A DNA stretch of 18,233 nucleotides from Chloroflexaceae bacterium (GCA_026417815.1 JAOACN010000383.1:1-18233), one strand, 5' to 3'; shown: positions 6,448-16,656, counted from the first letter of the stretch. Program-made: numbers and translations. Notes: a model not told the origin generated them from the letters alone.

Positions 6448-9400
6448 TCAGCAGCCACTGCTGCATTCGTCTTCGCAAACGGATCGTTTTGGCATGCAGC
6501 GTTCCGCCGGACCGGCTTCGTATGAACAGATGAGATAGGCGCGGTGTACCGTGCCGACACTCTCTGGGAAGAGAAAATCGCCGATCGTGACCGGCCGTTC
6601 GTCGCGCAGGAACGGGAACGGGTACTCGATCACGCCGTGGAAGAGGCAGGGCCAATCCTCGCTTGCCACGGATGTGAGGAAGTAGCGCTCGCAACACTCT
6701 TCGTCGCCGTCCTCGCATTTGCAATCGCGTTCGGGTACAAACTCGATCTCGTGGTTCTGCACGCCGCTGCTCATGCTCTGCGCTTCGAACCACAACTCAA
6801 TGCGCCGCATGCGCACCGGCCGCTGTCCCGGCAGGTACGGGAACATGCCACGGCTCATGCGCAACTTGAGCGCGCGCGTGTGGTCGGGCTGCCCGACTGC
6901 CGGTGCAGTTGCCTTGAACCGCTGCCATGCATCGGCAAAATCCTGCCGCCAGTCAAAGAAGCGCAGCCCGGCGCCGGGGAGCAGGCAAGAGGCCGCAGCC
7001 CAACTCGCTTTGCGCAGCGGCTCTCCTCCTTCGCGCGCGGTGTAGCTTAACTGGAAGATCAGATCACTGACCGTCTCGACATCAAAAGCGTTTGTCTCCA
7101 TTGGCAACTCAATCCGCCAGCGGCTGACCGCCCCTGCGTGCTCGAAGGGCAGGTAGCGTTCGTCACGGAAATTCACCTCGAACAGCCCTGCGTCATTCTG
7201 TCCCGTGGAGGTGGCAATCGCTTCGGTCGCGCCGTAGATCTTCACGATGCGCGGATCGTCTTTGATCGGCTCGTACCGCAGCCGCTGGCAACAATCACAC
7301 GCACATTCGCGTGGACAGCAGGTTTCGATGTCGAGCAGCGCGGGTTCGACCCGGATGGCGCTACTCAGTAACGTGAGTTGACAGTGAACCCCGGTATACG
7401 GGCCGACGACTGCCGGAATCGTCAGGCTGACAGATTTGATCCGGCGCAGGTAGTGCCCCGGATATTCGCGATCAAGCCGCCATTCTGGAATCTCGATTTC
7501 GCAGGCGCCGGTTGTTTTGAGCTGCAAAAAGGCGAGCGGGAAATCCTGTCGCAGTGACAACCGCGTGACGAGTTCGTACTCACGCCGGTTCTGATCGAAG
7601 TAGGCCTTCTCCATCGCCCGCAGCGCGGCAGCCAACCGCTCGCCAGCCAGCAGGCCTTCGTGGAGGCCGTCCCACAAGGTCGGCGGCAGGTAGGTCTGGG
7701 TCGTCAGCTCACGTTCGAACTGGAACGCTCGTTGCGCCTGACGCGCCCAGCACAAGGCGATGTCGAACATCTGGCGGTGCAGTGCTGCCGTCTCTTGCTG
7801 CAAGAAGAGGTAGAGCGCGTGATTGGTGAATTTGTCGCGCAGGAAATCGTGCACTTCCGCCGCCTGCTGTCTCTGCTGTACGAGGTTGTTCAACTGGCGC
7901 AGGGCGCTATCGCGGCGCCGTTCCGCCGCAAGGATCTGCCGCTCGATCTGTTGAATCTCAATGTCGAGGACTGTGACCTGGAAAATCCAGTCGGCCTCGC
8001 GCCGATCCCAGCCGCTCTCGGTCAGCGACAGGCTGGCCTGTGTACCGGTAATATCGGCGACAGTGTAGAGAATTCTAGCGGCAGCGGCGAACGCATGCGC
8101 CAGCTTCGTGCCGATCGGCAGTTGGTTGACGTTCACCGGGGTAGAGGCCATGCCAGCCGCGCCGATTGTGATGTCCGGGATCAGATTCATCACCTGCCCG
8201 ACCGCTTCCACACTGTTTCCGGAGGCGCGCGTGGCCATCGAGACTCCGGTCAGGTTCTGGTAGGCCTGCTCTTTCGCGATCAAGCCGTTGGCAATCAGGT
8301 CAGCGTAGTATTGCCGTCGCGCCTGTGCCGCCTGCTTCGTCTTCTGCAGCGCCTGTACCTGCCAGTCTGCCTCGCGGAATTCCAGCCGGCGGATCTCTTC
8401 GGTCAGGTTGAGCAGTTGCTGCTCGTGAGCAGCCCGCATTGCGGCAAGGAACTCAGCGTCGCCTTTCTCGAATGCAGCGAGGAGTCCGGCGCCGAATGCG
8501 CGGACCTCACCGGCGATCTCCAGGGCGCGCTGAATGAGGAATGGGAAGCGGTACGGACTGGGCGGGCAGCAACAACCGTCGTCGTCAGGGCAGTTCTCCG
8601 CCGCAGTTCGCCACCCGCGCCGCACCGGATCGTCGCTCCAATACGAGGTGTCGGTATGAAGGACTCCACCCGCTAGCCGCGCCTTCGTGAGACAGTGGTG
8701 CAGCGCGTCGAGCTGATCGGCGACGCGATCATAGATCTCCATCAGGCGCGGATTGATCGGCGCAAACCGGGGAACGAACGTGGTCACCGTCTGCGGATTT
8801 GCGCCATCGTCCTGGCCGAAGATCGTGCGCGGACGTTCGCCGAGAAACTTCGCCAGCGTATCGAGGCGCAACCGCGCCAGCGCATACCCTTCGGACGAGT
8901 GCCGGCATAGCGCCGCCTGCGCGTGCTGCAGCAGCGTCTCGAGATACGCGAGCAGGACGCTGCGTTGGCGAGCGGCGCGATCGGTTGTCACCAGTGTGTC
9001 ACAGCAGGGATCCTGTTCGGTACGGGCAACCCTGCGTGTCGCCAACGCTGTAGATGGCGGGGAGGCGTTCGGCGTTGCCGGTCCTTCGACATCGGTTGGC
9101 AGGTCGGGCGCTGGTTGATTGGGAACACTGGGAACGCTGGTTCCGGGCGGCGGTAGTGGCACGGTCGACGGCGGCGGCAGTGGCACGGTCGACGGCGGCT
9201 GCGGTCTGCGGCATGTCGCCCAACTCAGATCTTTGTCACCGGGCGCGAAGTACAGTTCGTACCATTTCAGCGCCTCTGGGTAGCGGCAGTGAGCGCGCAG
9301 CGCACCGGCAACCGCCATCACCGTCGAATAGAGTGAAGGTTCGAGCGGAGCGCCGGGTTTGAAAAAGATGAAGAACGGATACGCTGGCAACCCTGCCGGG

Positions 9401-12400
9401 AACGGTCCTGGCGCCGGCGGCGTCGCAATGACTTCCGGCAACACAACGGCTGTGTCGGTCGCGATGTCGTAGCGGAAACCCCATGGCGAAGGATCGGTAT
9501 GGCCGGGCGGAAGCGCCGCAGCATTCGTGATGCGGAAGCGCAGCGAGTCGCCTTCGCGCCCAATGAATTCGAGCTGCGCCTCGCCACCGCCGGGATTCAC
9601 GCGCGCGCCATCGTCTGAAAAGCGCGGGGTATGGAATTCGCCGTTGTGGACGCGGCACCACGCCAGTTTCACCATTAGCCGCTTTGGCCACATCAGGAGT
9701 TGCGGCAGACGGTCGCGGCGATGCCAGTCCGAGGTCATGTCGGGCGGGTTGACACCCCAATCTGCATCCTGATAGAGGGTCGGGTCGTCCGGATTGAGGA
9801 CGCCGGGATCGTAATACTCTGAGTTCACCAGCCAGAAGTAGTATTCGTCCACGACCGGCGGATGCACCCGTCCGCACTCAGCGCAGCATGTTGAGGTCGC
9901 CGCCTCCAGTGGTGTAAACGCGAATGTGGCCAGCGGTTTTCCGGCGGCGGCAACGCGGAGGAATCGTGTGCCGAGGCGAACGGCCGCTTGCAGCCAGAGC
10001 GGAAGCTGCGGCGAGGACGGGATAACCGGCATTTCCGCAGCGTCAGTTGGTGTGACGTTGACTGTTCCGCCTGTTACACCCGGAACATCATCGTTAGACG
10101 GGCGTCTGCCGTCGCTCAGCCGTAGTTGCGCCGGCGCCAGCCAGCCTGTCCGGGCGTGCCGCTCAGGCATGCCCATCAAGCCAAGGTTTTGAGGTTGCGG
10201 GACCTGTTTGAGCTGCGCCGGTTCGCGATGCTGGAGTGCGATCAACGCAGGATGCGCCGGCCAGTATGGTCCGGGCCAGTACTCCATGCCGCCGGGTTGC
10301 GGCGCGGTCAGGGTGATACGGCGCAACTCGGCTTCGAGAAAGCGGAACGCTTCGGTCTGGATCGCGTGTTCGTGCTCTGTCCATTCAACGTAGTTTTCCC
10401 TATACAGCATGCGGCGGCGACAGGCCTGCCAGATGCGGAAGTTCGCAAACAGTTTCTCCCATGCCAGCGCAAAGGCCGGCGTCACCACAAAGCCCGGCTC
10501 TTGCGATAGCCGCGCGCGTTCGACAAATGACTGCACGGCGGTGATCGCCTCTTCGACCCGGCTCGCTTTCTGGCAAACTCCAACCTCGACATCGATCAGC
10601 AGCAGTGCGCTGAGATCTTCGGGCGACGCAGCGAATGTGCCGGGCGCAAACGGCAACGAGACGCGATTCATCCCGGTCAGATATGCAATCAGCGCCGACC
10701 GCGCCCGTTCGCGTAGCAGGTTGTTGAGCCGTTCAATGTTGGCATAGCGTAGAGGGTTGCCGCGCTCGATCATGCCGTCGCGGTAGAATCTGGTCAGATT
10801 TGCATTGCCTGCTGCCAATCCTGACGCCGCGCTCGCCACCCAGATATCGGGTTGCGCCTGCGCGAGGTCGAGCGGCGCAAACGCCTTGAGCAACTGTCGG
10901 ACCCACAGCGCGGCGCGCCACACCCGGATCGCCCAGCGGTCATCCGACAGCATGTTCCAATCGACGGTCACGCTGTCGTGGAAGTCGAGGACGAGGGTGG
11001 CGTGATCCATATCGACACCGAGATCCACGAGCAGTGGTGTCGGATCATTTGGCTGCTGGTGCACAGCTTCAACAAAACAGAGCCACGCCAGCCGTTGGGC
11101 TCGCTTCTGGACATCCGCTCGCATCACGGTGTAGTCGTAGAGGCGCTCGAACCAGTCGAACAGCGCCTGCCGGCGCGCGACCGACGGTGTTGCGCGTTGA
11201 TCGAGCGGCGCCGGCGGCTGGCGCTCCGGATCGCCGTGGTAGGCGTCGCCAATCGGCAGGAAGTTGAAATCGAGAAAGGCGCGGTGTGAGGTAAACGGTG
11301 TACCGGGCACATAGGTGACACCGGCGAATCGGTCCGGCGACGACAGCATATACTCAATCTCAGAGATGCTTGACCGCGCCGTCAGCTTCGCCGACAAACG
11401 CAACCGGTGGCAGAAGAGCAATGCCTTGAAGGCGCGCTGATAAGTGCGGCGAATGTCGCGAATGCTGCCGGTGTATTGGAGGGAGAGGTATGCTTGCGCC
11501 GCTGGCGCGATCGGCTGTTTGCTCTGCAATGCACCCGGCGAGACGTCGCGATACAGGCGTTCAAGCGGCAGTTCGGTGATACAGTCGCCTGTATCCGGTC
11601 CCTGGTATTTCACCGTGAACCCGGTGCGCGCGCGCGCCAGTTCGTGCTTCTCGTCGAACTCGGGCGGCAATTCTTCAAAATCGACATCAATGAAGTAAGC
11701 GCCGCGTTTCAGATACAGCGGCCCGGACGCCCGATCAGGCGCCTGCTCACCGGACCACCGATAGTTGAGCAGATGGAAGGTCTTCTGGCCGCGCCGCAGG
11801 TTGACCCGCCACCTGTTGTGGCCGCACTTCTCGAAATCGGGCGGCCCACAACCCGGCGTTGGCGCGCCAGCGAAGAAGGTGTATGCGCCGGACTGCTCGA
11901 CAATGAGCACACCGCTCCAGCGTGCGGTAAACCCCTCAGCGCCGGCGAGCGGCAGACCGTCCTCCTCGTGGAGTGCGAGGCCATTCCGCAACAACGCAAA
12001 CTTGAGGTCGGCAGGCGGCAGCGTGAAATCGAGCGCCGGAACGATCGTGGGCACCGGCGCATTCCACTCGTTATGCACGGGCGAAAATGCTGTCAACGGC
12101 CCGCGCATTTCAGGCCATACGCTCCCGCTCGCTCCCCGCACTTCACCGAGCAGTCCTGTGCCGGTGAGTCTGGTCAGGGCGGCAAAGGCCCCACCCGCTG
12201 GCAGCGACCATGCGAAGGCGGCAGGCGGCTGCCCGTTGTCCTGCTCCCAGGCGGTCGCAGGCTGATTTTCGTCGCCAAGCAGATGGCGGAGGATTACCCA
12301 TGCGAGATCCGTTTCCGCCGTCACCTGATCAGAAGCATACCCCACATGTTCAGCAAGATGTTCGGCAACGATCTGCGCGCGGCGGGAGAATACAACGAAG

Positions 12401-15400
12401 GCGCGGCGGAAATACTCCCAGCGCTTCGCTTCGTCCGCCTCTTCAATCAACGCCCGTTCTGCCGCGGCAAGGTTGGGGAAGAGGAAGGAGAAGCGCACCA
12501 GTTCAGCCCTTGGCGCGAAATAGAGTTGCTGCACCGCCTGTCGCTCAGTGTTCGTCAACTGCTCGATCGCGTTGAGCCTGGCGAGCACATCTTCGTCGCG
12601 CAACGGTAATGCGGTAACGAGTTCCTGCGCCGCCGCATCGTACCAGAACGGCGCCGGATGCGGGAAGTTCCACTTGCCGGGGTTGGCGGCGGCCAGCGCA
12701 GTGCGATACTGGCGCGCCGGTACACTGACCGTAAACCCTTCGCGCGCCAGGGTCTCCGGGAAGAAATGTTCACCCAGCTCACGCAGCGGGTCGGCGCCGG
12801 CTGGCGGTTCATACCCGAATCTGGTGCGCATCTCAGTGGTCAGGGCTGTCCAGCTCAGCGCCGCCACTTCCTCGGGGGTTGCGCGCACATCCAGCAACTT
12901 CTGGCGCAGGCTCCAGAGATCGTAGGGGTGCCCTTCCTCAGGAACGTCGAACGGCTGATCGAGCGCCTCATTCCGGTCTTGCTGAAAGAACGGATCATCG
13001 CCGTTGAGATGCTGATCGACCGAGAACAGGTACAGCAGCTCGCCGGTAGTGAAATGCGAGCCGTAGATCTTCGCCAGGATCTCTGTGAAGCGCAAGGTGC
13101 TGGTTGGTCCCGCGTTCCACGGTCTTGTCGCCGGGTCGAAGCCGCTTAGCAGCGACAATGTATCGAGATTGTCGCGCAGGATCTTGATGAACTCAGGCGG
13201 GCGACGGCGCCGGTAACTTCCCGGCAACCGGCCGGGGGCGTGTTCGCGTTCGGCGCGATCTTCAATCCGGCCAAGCCAATGATCCACTGCCCAATCGAAT
13301 GATGACGCCGGCGCGCCGGCCCACAGACCGAGCAATCGTGTGCGGGTCGCGCCGGTGGCATTCGGTGCGGCGACGGGATCGATGCCCAGATCGAGCTGCC
13401 AGTCGTCGCGCAAAATCTGAAAAGCAGCGAGCTGCCGGATGAATTCGGGATTGATGTTCCCCCCCTGAAACAGATTCAGCACCAGACAGATATCGCGCAG
13501 ATCGGCAAACCGGTAGCCTGCGCCGGGCAGACACTTGAGTGTTCGCCACAGACGGATGAAGACCATCAGCCGGCGCAGCGCATCTTCCGGCGTCGCCGGA
13601 TTGATGAACTGAATGACGAGGTCTTCGGGGCAGCAGGGCTCGCAATCCGGGAAGTCCGAGACTGGCAGCGTATCGACAGGCAAACCGGCAGCGTTCGGCG
13701 TTGCGACCATTCGCCGGCCAAATTCGACGAACCGCGATCGCCACAGATCGAGGAAGTCGCAGTAGTCAAGACCTGTGCGTTTGAGGAACTCCGGGACGCG
13801 CACCACAATCGACCGCCAATCGACACCGTTGATCGTATCGGCCGGGAAACCGTACATCTCGCGCAGATCGGTTGCGCTGATGGGATTGACGTACAGCTTC
13901 TGGTACTCCTCTGGTGAAAGCCGCAGATACTCGATTGCCAGCTCAATGCGCACCGGATAGCGCCAGAGATGCCGCTGGAAGTCGGCGGCCTCCTGATTGG
14001 CGTCAATGGCAAACTCGGTGATCTCTGCGCGGAACGTGCGCATCGTCGCAAAGCGCGACGTGCCCAGCGCGCACAAATAGGTGCGGGAGATGTCAAGCGG
14101 CTGCGAGTAGGGGAGAATCGGCGCCGAAAAGTCATTGGCAAGTTTCTCGTAGGCAGCGGGCTTCTTCACTGGCGTCGCCGGGGTCGAATGTTCCGGCAGA
14201 GCCGCGAAGAGCGCATCTGGCGCGTGCCCTGCGCCATTCTCATCATCTGCTGGCCTGAGTGCGTGCCCGCCCAATGTGGCGCCGTTGGTGTCGTAGACGA
14301 CGCCGGGTGTGCCATCGGCGGCGAGGGATTCGAGATTCTCGTTGACGATATCGATCAGTGGCAGGGTGGTGTGAACATTCGCCGCCATCGCATGCAGATC
14401 GCCCAGCGGGCCGCGGCGCGGCGCGATCAGCGCGCCGAGCGTGGCGCCAGTGGCCACAGGCTGATCGCACGTCGCGCCAGCGCCGGTGGCGAGCAGATCT
14501 TGCAGATACTTCACCGGCCCAAGCGGCGAGAGATGCCACGGCGGAATGCAGTTGATCAGTGAGCCATCGGGGTTGATCGCCGCAAACGGGCCGGGCGAAA
14601 CCGGCTCCGGAGCGGCGAGCGAACCGCCGGCCGCCGCCTGAATCGCGGCGGCAAACGGATAGGCGACCGTGCCAGTCAGCGCATGCGCGAATTCAGCGAG
14701 TGACAGCGACTGAATCTGCGCACGCGAAGTAAACCCGCGCGCATAGAGCGCTTCCAGCAGCGAAAATTGCAGCGCAGCCGGCCCGACACCATTGGTCGCG
14801 CGTAACAGTTCGTCAATCGTCTGGAGCGCATTGAGTAGCCATGCCTGCGCGTTTGGATCGCCGGGAAACACCGACTGCAGGGCATTGGTGATCAGGGGCG
14901 TATTCCAGTTCGCCACCGGAAACGCAAAGCCGGGAGCAGCCGCCAGGAATGCTGCGAACGGATCATTGGCGGCCAGCGGGATCGACGGCGCGCTCGCCAT
15001 CGCGCCCGCGGCAGGAACCGGTGTGATCGATTGGATCTCGAAGTACTTGCGCAACTGGCGCACAAACGCCTCGACGCGCTCTTCAGGCGTACCCGGCTTG
15101 GTGAAATCCGGCAGCAGGCCGATGTTCGCAGGCAGGAAAAAGGCGTGCCACTGCTGAACCGTGCGCGCTTTGAGCTGCCCCACGTTTGTGACCGGGATCG
15201 CTTTGATGGCGGCGATCAGCGCTGTTGACGCGGGTGTGACAACCGTTTGCTGCGTGACCACCGTGAGCACGAGATCGAGGTGTCCGGGAACGAGCGCAGC
15301 CGGGAAGGGGTTTTGCTGCCAGAACGGGTCGATTGATGCGCCCATTTCGGCGAGCCATGCCGTCACCAGTGCGTTCACCTCAGCGGTGAGCGAGCAGAGT

Positions 15401-16656
15401 GGCAGCCGCTGCACCCGCCCGCGGCCAATCGCCACCAGCCTGCGGGCGGCGTTTTCGGGCGTGATGGCAGCGGCAGCGATGATGTTCTTGTCAATCGCCG
15501 CCCTGATCGCCGTCACAAGACGCGGCTCGCTATCATCAGTCGCCATCCGGTAACGTTCTTCAGCCGTGATGTTCGTCGCCAGCACAGCCGAGAGCGCATA
15601 GAAGTATGCCGCCGGAACCTGAAAGTTGAGGGTCAGCCCGCCAGCGTTTTCAATCACCACCTCCGCCTGCCGGAACGTAGCCCCCGGTGATGGCTGCGGG
15701 CCGGTTTCGACTGGAAAGCGTAAACCGATACGGCCCGGATCGGCGCTCTGCTGCTCGGCCCACACTGCGGCTGAGGCAGCGAAGACATACTGCGCGAGGC
15801 GATCCGCGTTAGCGTTTTGCAGCGCGTAGTAGCCGAGCAGACTGGATTCGTACTGTTGCCGATCCATGTCTGCCCGGTCACGGTCGGTGTCGCTCCACGA
15901 CATGTCGGTCGGCGGGCGGGTGTACATATCTTCGAGCCGGCGGTTGTTCGGCCGCGGCGGTGGCGGCGCAATCTGGCGGTTCCAGATGATCTCGCGCGCA
16001 ATCTGGCGCGCCTGCACGACAGTCAGCGGGCTGCGGTTGGCGAGCGTGGCCCCGCCAGCCGGGTCCTGCGCGAGCACCTTGTTGATCGCGGTGAGCAGCG
16101 GGGCAAACTTCGGCGGAGAGCCGTCTGCGGGCAGTTCCACGAAGGCAGCGTTTGGATCGAGCGCGACGCCGGGATCGGGGAGCATCACCACGATCGCCGG
16201 CGGGTCGACATTGATGTATGTCTGCGGATTGTTTGAGAGCGGCGCATTCGGTTCGACCTTCACATTGAAGTCGAGCCGCTCATAGGCGATGAGCTGGTTG
16301 CCCTGCCGGATCTCGAGACGGAGATCCGGCGTGTTGAACTCCGTGCCCGGCGGCGGGTTCAGTTCGATGATCGCGGTCGCCACCGCTTCGAGGCGCACAT
16401 CGAGATTCAGCAATATCGGGTACACCGAGAAGTGCTGCACAATGCGCTGCGTCGCCGGAGTGAAGGCGGGACCGGTGGCATTGATGCCGGTGTTCGGGAT
16501 CCATACCCCCTGCGCCTGCCCGACCAGCGCGCCTTCCGTCGGGTCGCCGAACGACAGGTCGAAGGTGCGGATCGACAGATTGGTCAGATAGCTGCTAAAC
16601 ATGGCGCCGCTGACCGGCTTCATCGGCACAAGACGGACGAGAATGACTTGTGGCAT
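6448..16656 (-). CDS. Giant TcA-like insecticidal toxin complex subunit with PA14-like module
   Basis: 3402-residue protein, far longer than classical TcA (about 2400-2550). Regions in order: residues 1 to ~690, an extension with beta-rich then helical segments and no signal peptide. About 705-960, the VRP1/SpvA-like helical region (P-L-G-P-V-K-Y-L-Q-D-L-L; L-P-L-I-D-I-V-N-E-N-L-E). About 1550-1690, a PA14-like fold (F-T-A-R-W-S-G ... S-G-A-Y-T-F). About 1715 on, the TcA-typical Y-T-G-S-I-R-D-I-R-R-T-Y-Q-R-A. About 2480-2520, a Pro-rich linker. About 2700-3045, the pore and coiled-coil region (P-F-L-I-Q-R-A-L-E-I; L-L-A-A-F-E-K-G-D-A-E-F-L). About 3060-3215, the TcB-binding domain (R-R-I-K-S-V-S-L-T-I-P; Q-N-D-A-G-L-F; Y-T-A-R-E-G-G). 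Known TcA proteins form pentameric channels that inject a TcB/TcC-carried toxin. The ATG at 16656 has a perfect AGGAGG six bases upstream; the frame is open to 16704, but the extra 16 residues lack support. Confidence 0.92.
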   Translation of the reverse strand: MPQVILVRLVPMKPVSGAMFSSYLTNLSIRTFDLSFGDPTEGALVGQAQGVWIPNTGINATGPAFTPATQRIVQHFSVYPILLNLDVRLEAVATAIIELNPPPGTEFNTPDLRLEIRQGNQLIAYERLDFNVKVEPNAPLSNNPQTYINVDPPAIVVMLPDPGVALDPNAAFVELPADGSPPKFAPLLTAINKVLAQDPAGGATLANRSPLTVVQARQIAREIIWNRQIAPPPPRPNNRRLEDMYTRPPTDMSWSDTDRDRADMDRQQYESSLLGYYALQNANADRLAQYVFAASAAVWAEQQSADPGRIGLRFPVETGPQPSPGATFRQAEVVIENAGGLTLNFQVPAAYFYALSAVLATNITAEERYRMATDDSEPRLVTAIRAAIDKNIIAAAAITPENAARRLVAIGRGRVQRLPLCSLTAEVNALVTAWLAEMGASIDPFWQQNPFPAALVPGHLDLVLTVVTQQTVVTPASTALIAAIKAIPVTNVGQLKARTVQQWHAFFLPANIGLLPDFTKPGTPEERVEAFVRQLRKYFEIQSITPVPAAGAMASAPSIPLAANDPFAAFLAAAPGFAFPVANWNTPLITNALQSVFPGDPNAQAWLLNALQTIDELLRATNGVGPAALQFSLLEALYARGFTSRAQIQSLSLAEFAHALTGTVAYPFAAAIQAAAGGSLAAPEPVSPGPFAAINPDGSLINCIPPWHLSPLGPVKYLQDLLATGAGATCDQPVATGATLGALIAPRRGPLGDLHAMAANVHTTLPLIDIVNENLESLAADGTPGVVYDTNGATLGGHALRPADDENGAGHAPDALFAALPEHSTPATPVKKPAAYEKLANDFSAPILPYSQPLDISRTYLCALGTSRFATMRTFRAEITEFAIDANQEAADFQRHLWRYPVRIELAIEYLRLSPEEYQKLYVNPISATDLREMYGFPADTINGVDWRSIVVRVPEFLKRTGLDYCDFLDLWRSRFVEFGRRMVATPNAAGLPVDTLPVSDFPDCEPCCPEDLVIQFINPATPEDALRRLMVFIRLWRTLKCLPGAGYRFADLRDICLVLNLFQGGNINPEFIRQLAAFQILRDDWQLDLGIDPVAAPNATGATRTRLLGLWAGAPASSFDWAVDHWLGRIEDRAEREHAPGRLPGSYRRRRPPEFIKILRDNLDTLSLLSGFDPATRPWNAGPTSTLRFTEILAKIYGSHFTTGELLYLFSVDQHLNGDDPFFQQDRNEALDQPFDVPEEGHPYDLWSLRQKLLDVRATPEEVAALSWTALTTEMRTRFGYEPPAGADPLRELGEHFFPETLAREGFTVSVPARQYRTALAAANPGKWNFPHPAPFWYDAAAQELVTALPLRDEDVLARLNAIEQLTNTERQAVQQLYFAPRAELVRFSFLFPNLAAAERALIEEADEAKRWEYFRRAFVVFSRRAQIVAEHLAEHVGYASDQVTAETDLAWVILRHLLGDENQPATAWEQDNGQPPAAFAWSLPAGGAFAALTRLTGTGLLGEVRGASGSVWPEMRGPLTAFSPVHNEWNAPVPTIVPALDFTLPPADLKFALLRNGLALHEEDGLPLAGAEGFTARWSGVLIVEQSGAYTFFAGAPTPGCGPPDFEKCGHNRWRVNLRRGQKTFHLLNYRWSGEQAPDRASGPLYLKRGAYFIDVDFEELPPEFDEKHELARARTGFTVKYQGPDTGDCITELPLERLYRDVSPGALQSKQPIAPAAQAYLSLQYTGSIRDIRRTYQRAFKALLFCHRLRLSAKLTARSSISEIEYMLSSPDRFAGVTYVPGTPFTSHRAFLDFNFLPIGDAYHGDPERQPPAPLDQRATPSVARRQALFDWFERLYDYTVMRADVQKRAQRLAWLCFVEAVHQQPNDPTPLLVDLGVDMDHATLVLDFHDSVTVDWNMLSDDRWAIRVWRAALWVRQLLKAFAPLDLAQAQPDIWVASAASGLAAGNANLTRFYRDGMIERGNPLRYANIERLNNLLRERARSALIAYLTGMNRVSLPFAPGTFAASPEDLSALLLIDVEVGVCQKASRVEEAITAVQSFVERARLSQEPGFVVTPAFALAWEKLFANFRIWQACRRRMLYRENYVEWTEHEHAIQTEAFRFLEAELRRITLTAPQPGGMEYWPGPYWPAHPALIALQHREPAQLKQVPQPQNLGLMGMPERHARTGWLAPAQLRLSDGRRPSNDDVPGVTGGTVNVTPTDAAEMPVIPSSPQLPLWLQAAVRLGTRFLRVAAAGKPLATFAFTPLEAATSTCCAECGRVHPPVVDEYYFWLVNSEYYDPGVLNPDDPTLYQDADWGVNPPDMTSDWHRRDRLPQLLMWPKRLMVKLAWCRVHNGEFHTPRFSDDGARVNPGGGEAQLEFIGREGDSLRFRITNAAALPPGHTDPSPWGFRYDIATDTAVVLPEVIATPPAPGPFPAGLPAYPFFIFFKPGAPLEPSLYSTVMAVAGALRAHCRYPEALKWYELYFAPGDKDLSWATCRRPQPPSTVPLPPPSTVPLPPPGTSVPSVPNQPAPDLPTDVEGPATPNASPPSTALATRRVARTEQDPCCDTLVTTDRAARQRSVLLAYLETLLQHAQAALCRHSSEGYALARLRLDTLAKFLGERPRTIFGQDDGANPQTVTTFVPRFAPINPRLMEIYDRVADQLDALHHCLTKARLAGGVLHTDTSYWSDDPVRRGWRTAAENCPDDDGCCCPPSPYRFPFLIQRALEIAGEVRAFGAGLLAAFEKGDAEFLAAMRAAHEQQLLNLTEEIRRLEFREADWQVQALQKTKQAAQARRQYYADLIANGLIAKEQAYQNLTGVSMATRASGNSVEAVGQVMNLIPDITIGAAGMASTPVNVNQLPIGTKLAHAFAAAARILYTVADITGTQASLSLTESGWDRREADWIFQVTVLDIEIQQIERQILAAERRRDSALRQLNNLVQQRQQAAEVHDFLRDKFTNHALYLFLQQETAALHRQMFDIALCWARQAQRAFQFERELTTQTYLPPTLWDGLHEGLLAGERLAAALRAMEKAYFDQNRREYELVTRLSLRQDFPLAFLQLKTTGACEIEIPEWRLDREYPGHYLRRIKSVSLTIPAVVGPYTGVHCQLTLLSSAIRVEPALLDIETCCPRECACDCCQRLRYEPIKDDPRIVKIYGATEAIATSTGQNDAGLFEVNFRDERYLPFEHAGAVSRWRIELPMETNAFDVETVSDLIFQLSYTAREGGEPLRKASWAAASCLLPGAGLRFFDWRQDFADAWQRFKATAPAVGQPDHTRALKLRMSRGMFPYLPGQRPVRMRRIELWFEAQSMSSGVQNHEIEFVPERDCKCEDGDEECCERYFLTSVASEDWPCLFHGVIEYPFPFLRDERPVTIGDFLFPESVGTVHRAYLICSYEAGPAERCMPKRSVCEDECSSGC
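9155..9202 (-). repeat. 24-bp direct repeat encoding a Pro-rich linker in the TcA-like protein
   Basis: Two adjacent 24-bp copies (9155-9178 and 9179-9202) differ at one base and encode two tandem S-T-V-P-L-P-P-P octapeptides inside a longer Pro/Ser/Val-rich stretch, about residues 2480-2520. The segment is probably a flexible linker separating the N-terminal shell from the pore-forming region. The in-frame repeat suggests length change by replication slippage. Confidence 0.8.

Noticed and set aside
6381..6560. Longer start for the small 99-residue protein
   Set aside because: It would overlap the TcA-like coding region in another frame, and the ATG at 6380 has a good ribosome site.
11407..12609. 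Long plus-strand open frame (400 codons), with similar ones at 7660-8676 and 13969-14562
   Set aside because: They lie antisense to the TcA-like gene and have low-complexity Arg/Gly/Ala composition, no ribosome sites and no recognisable motifs. They are GC-bias shadows of the real gene.
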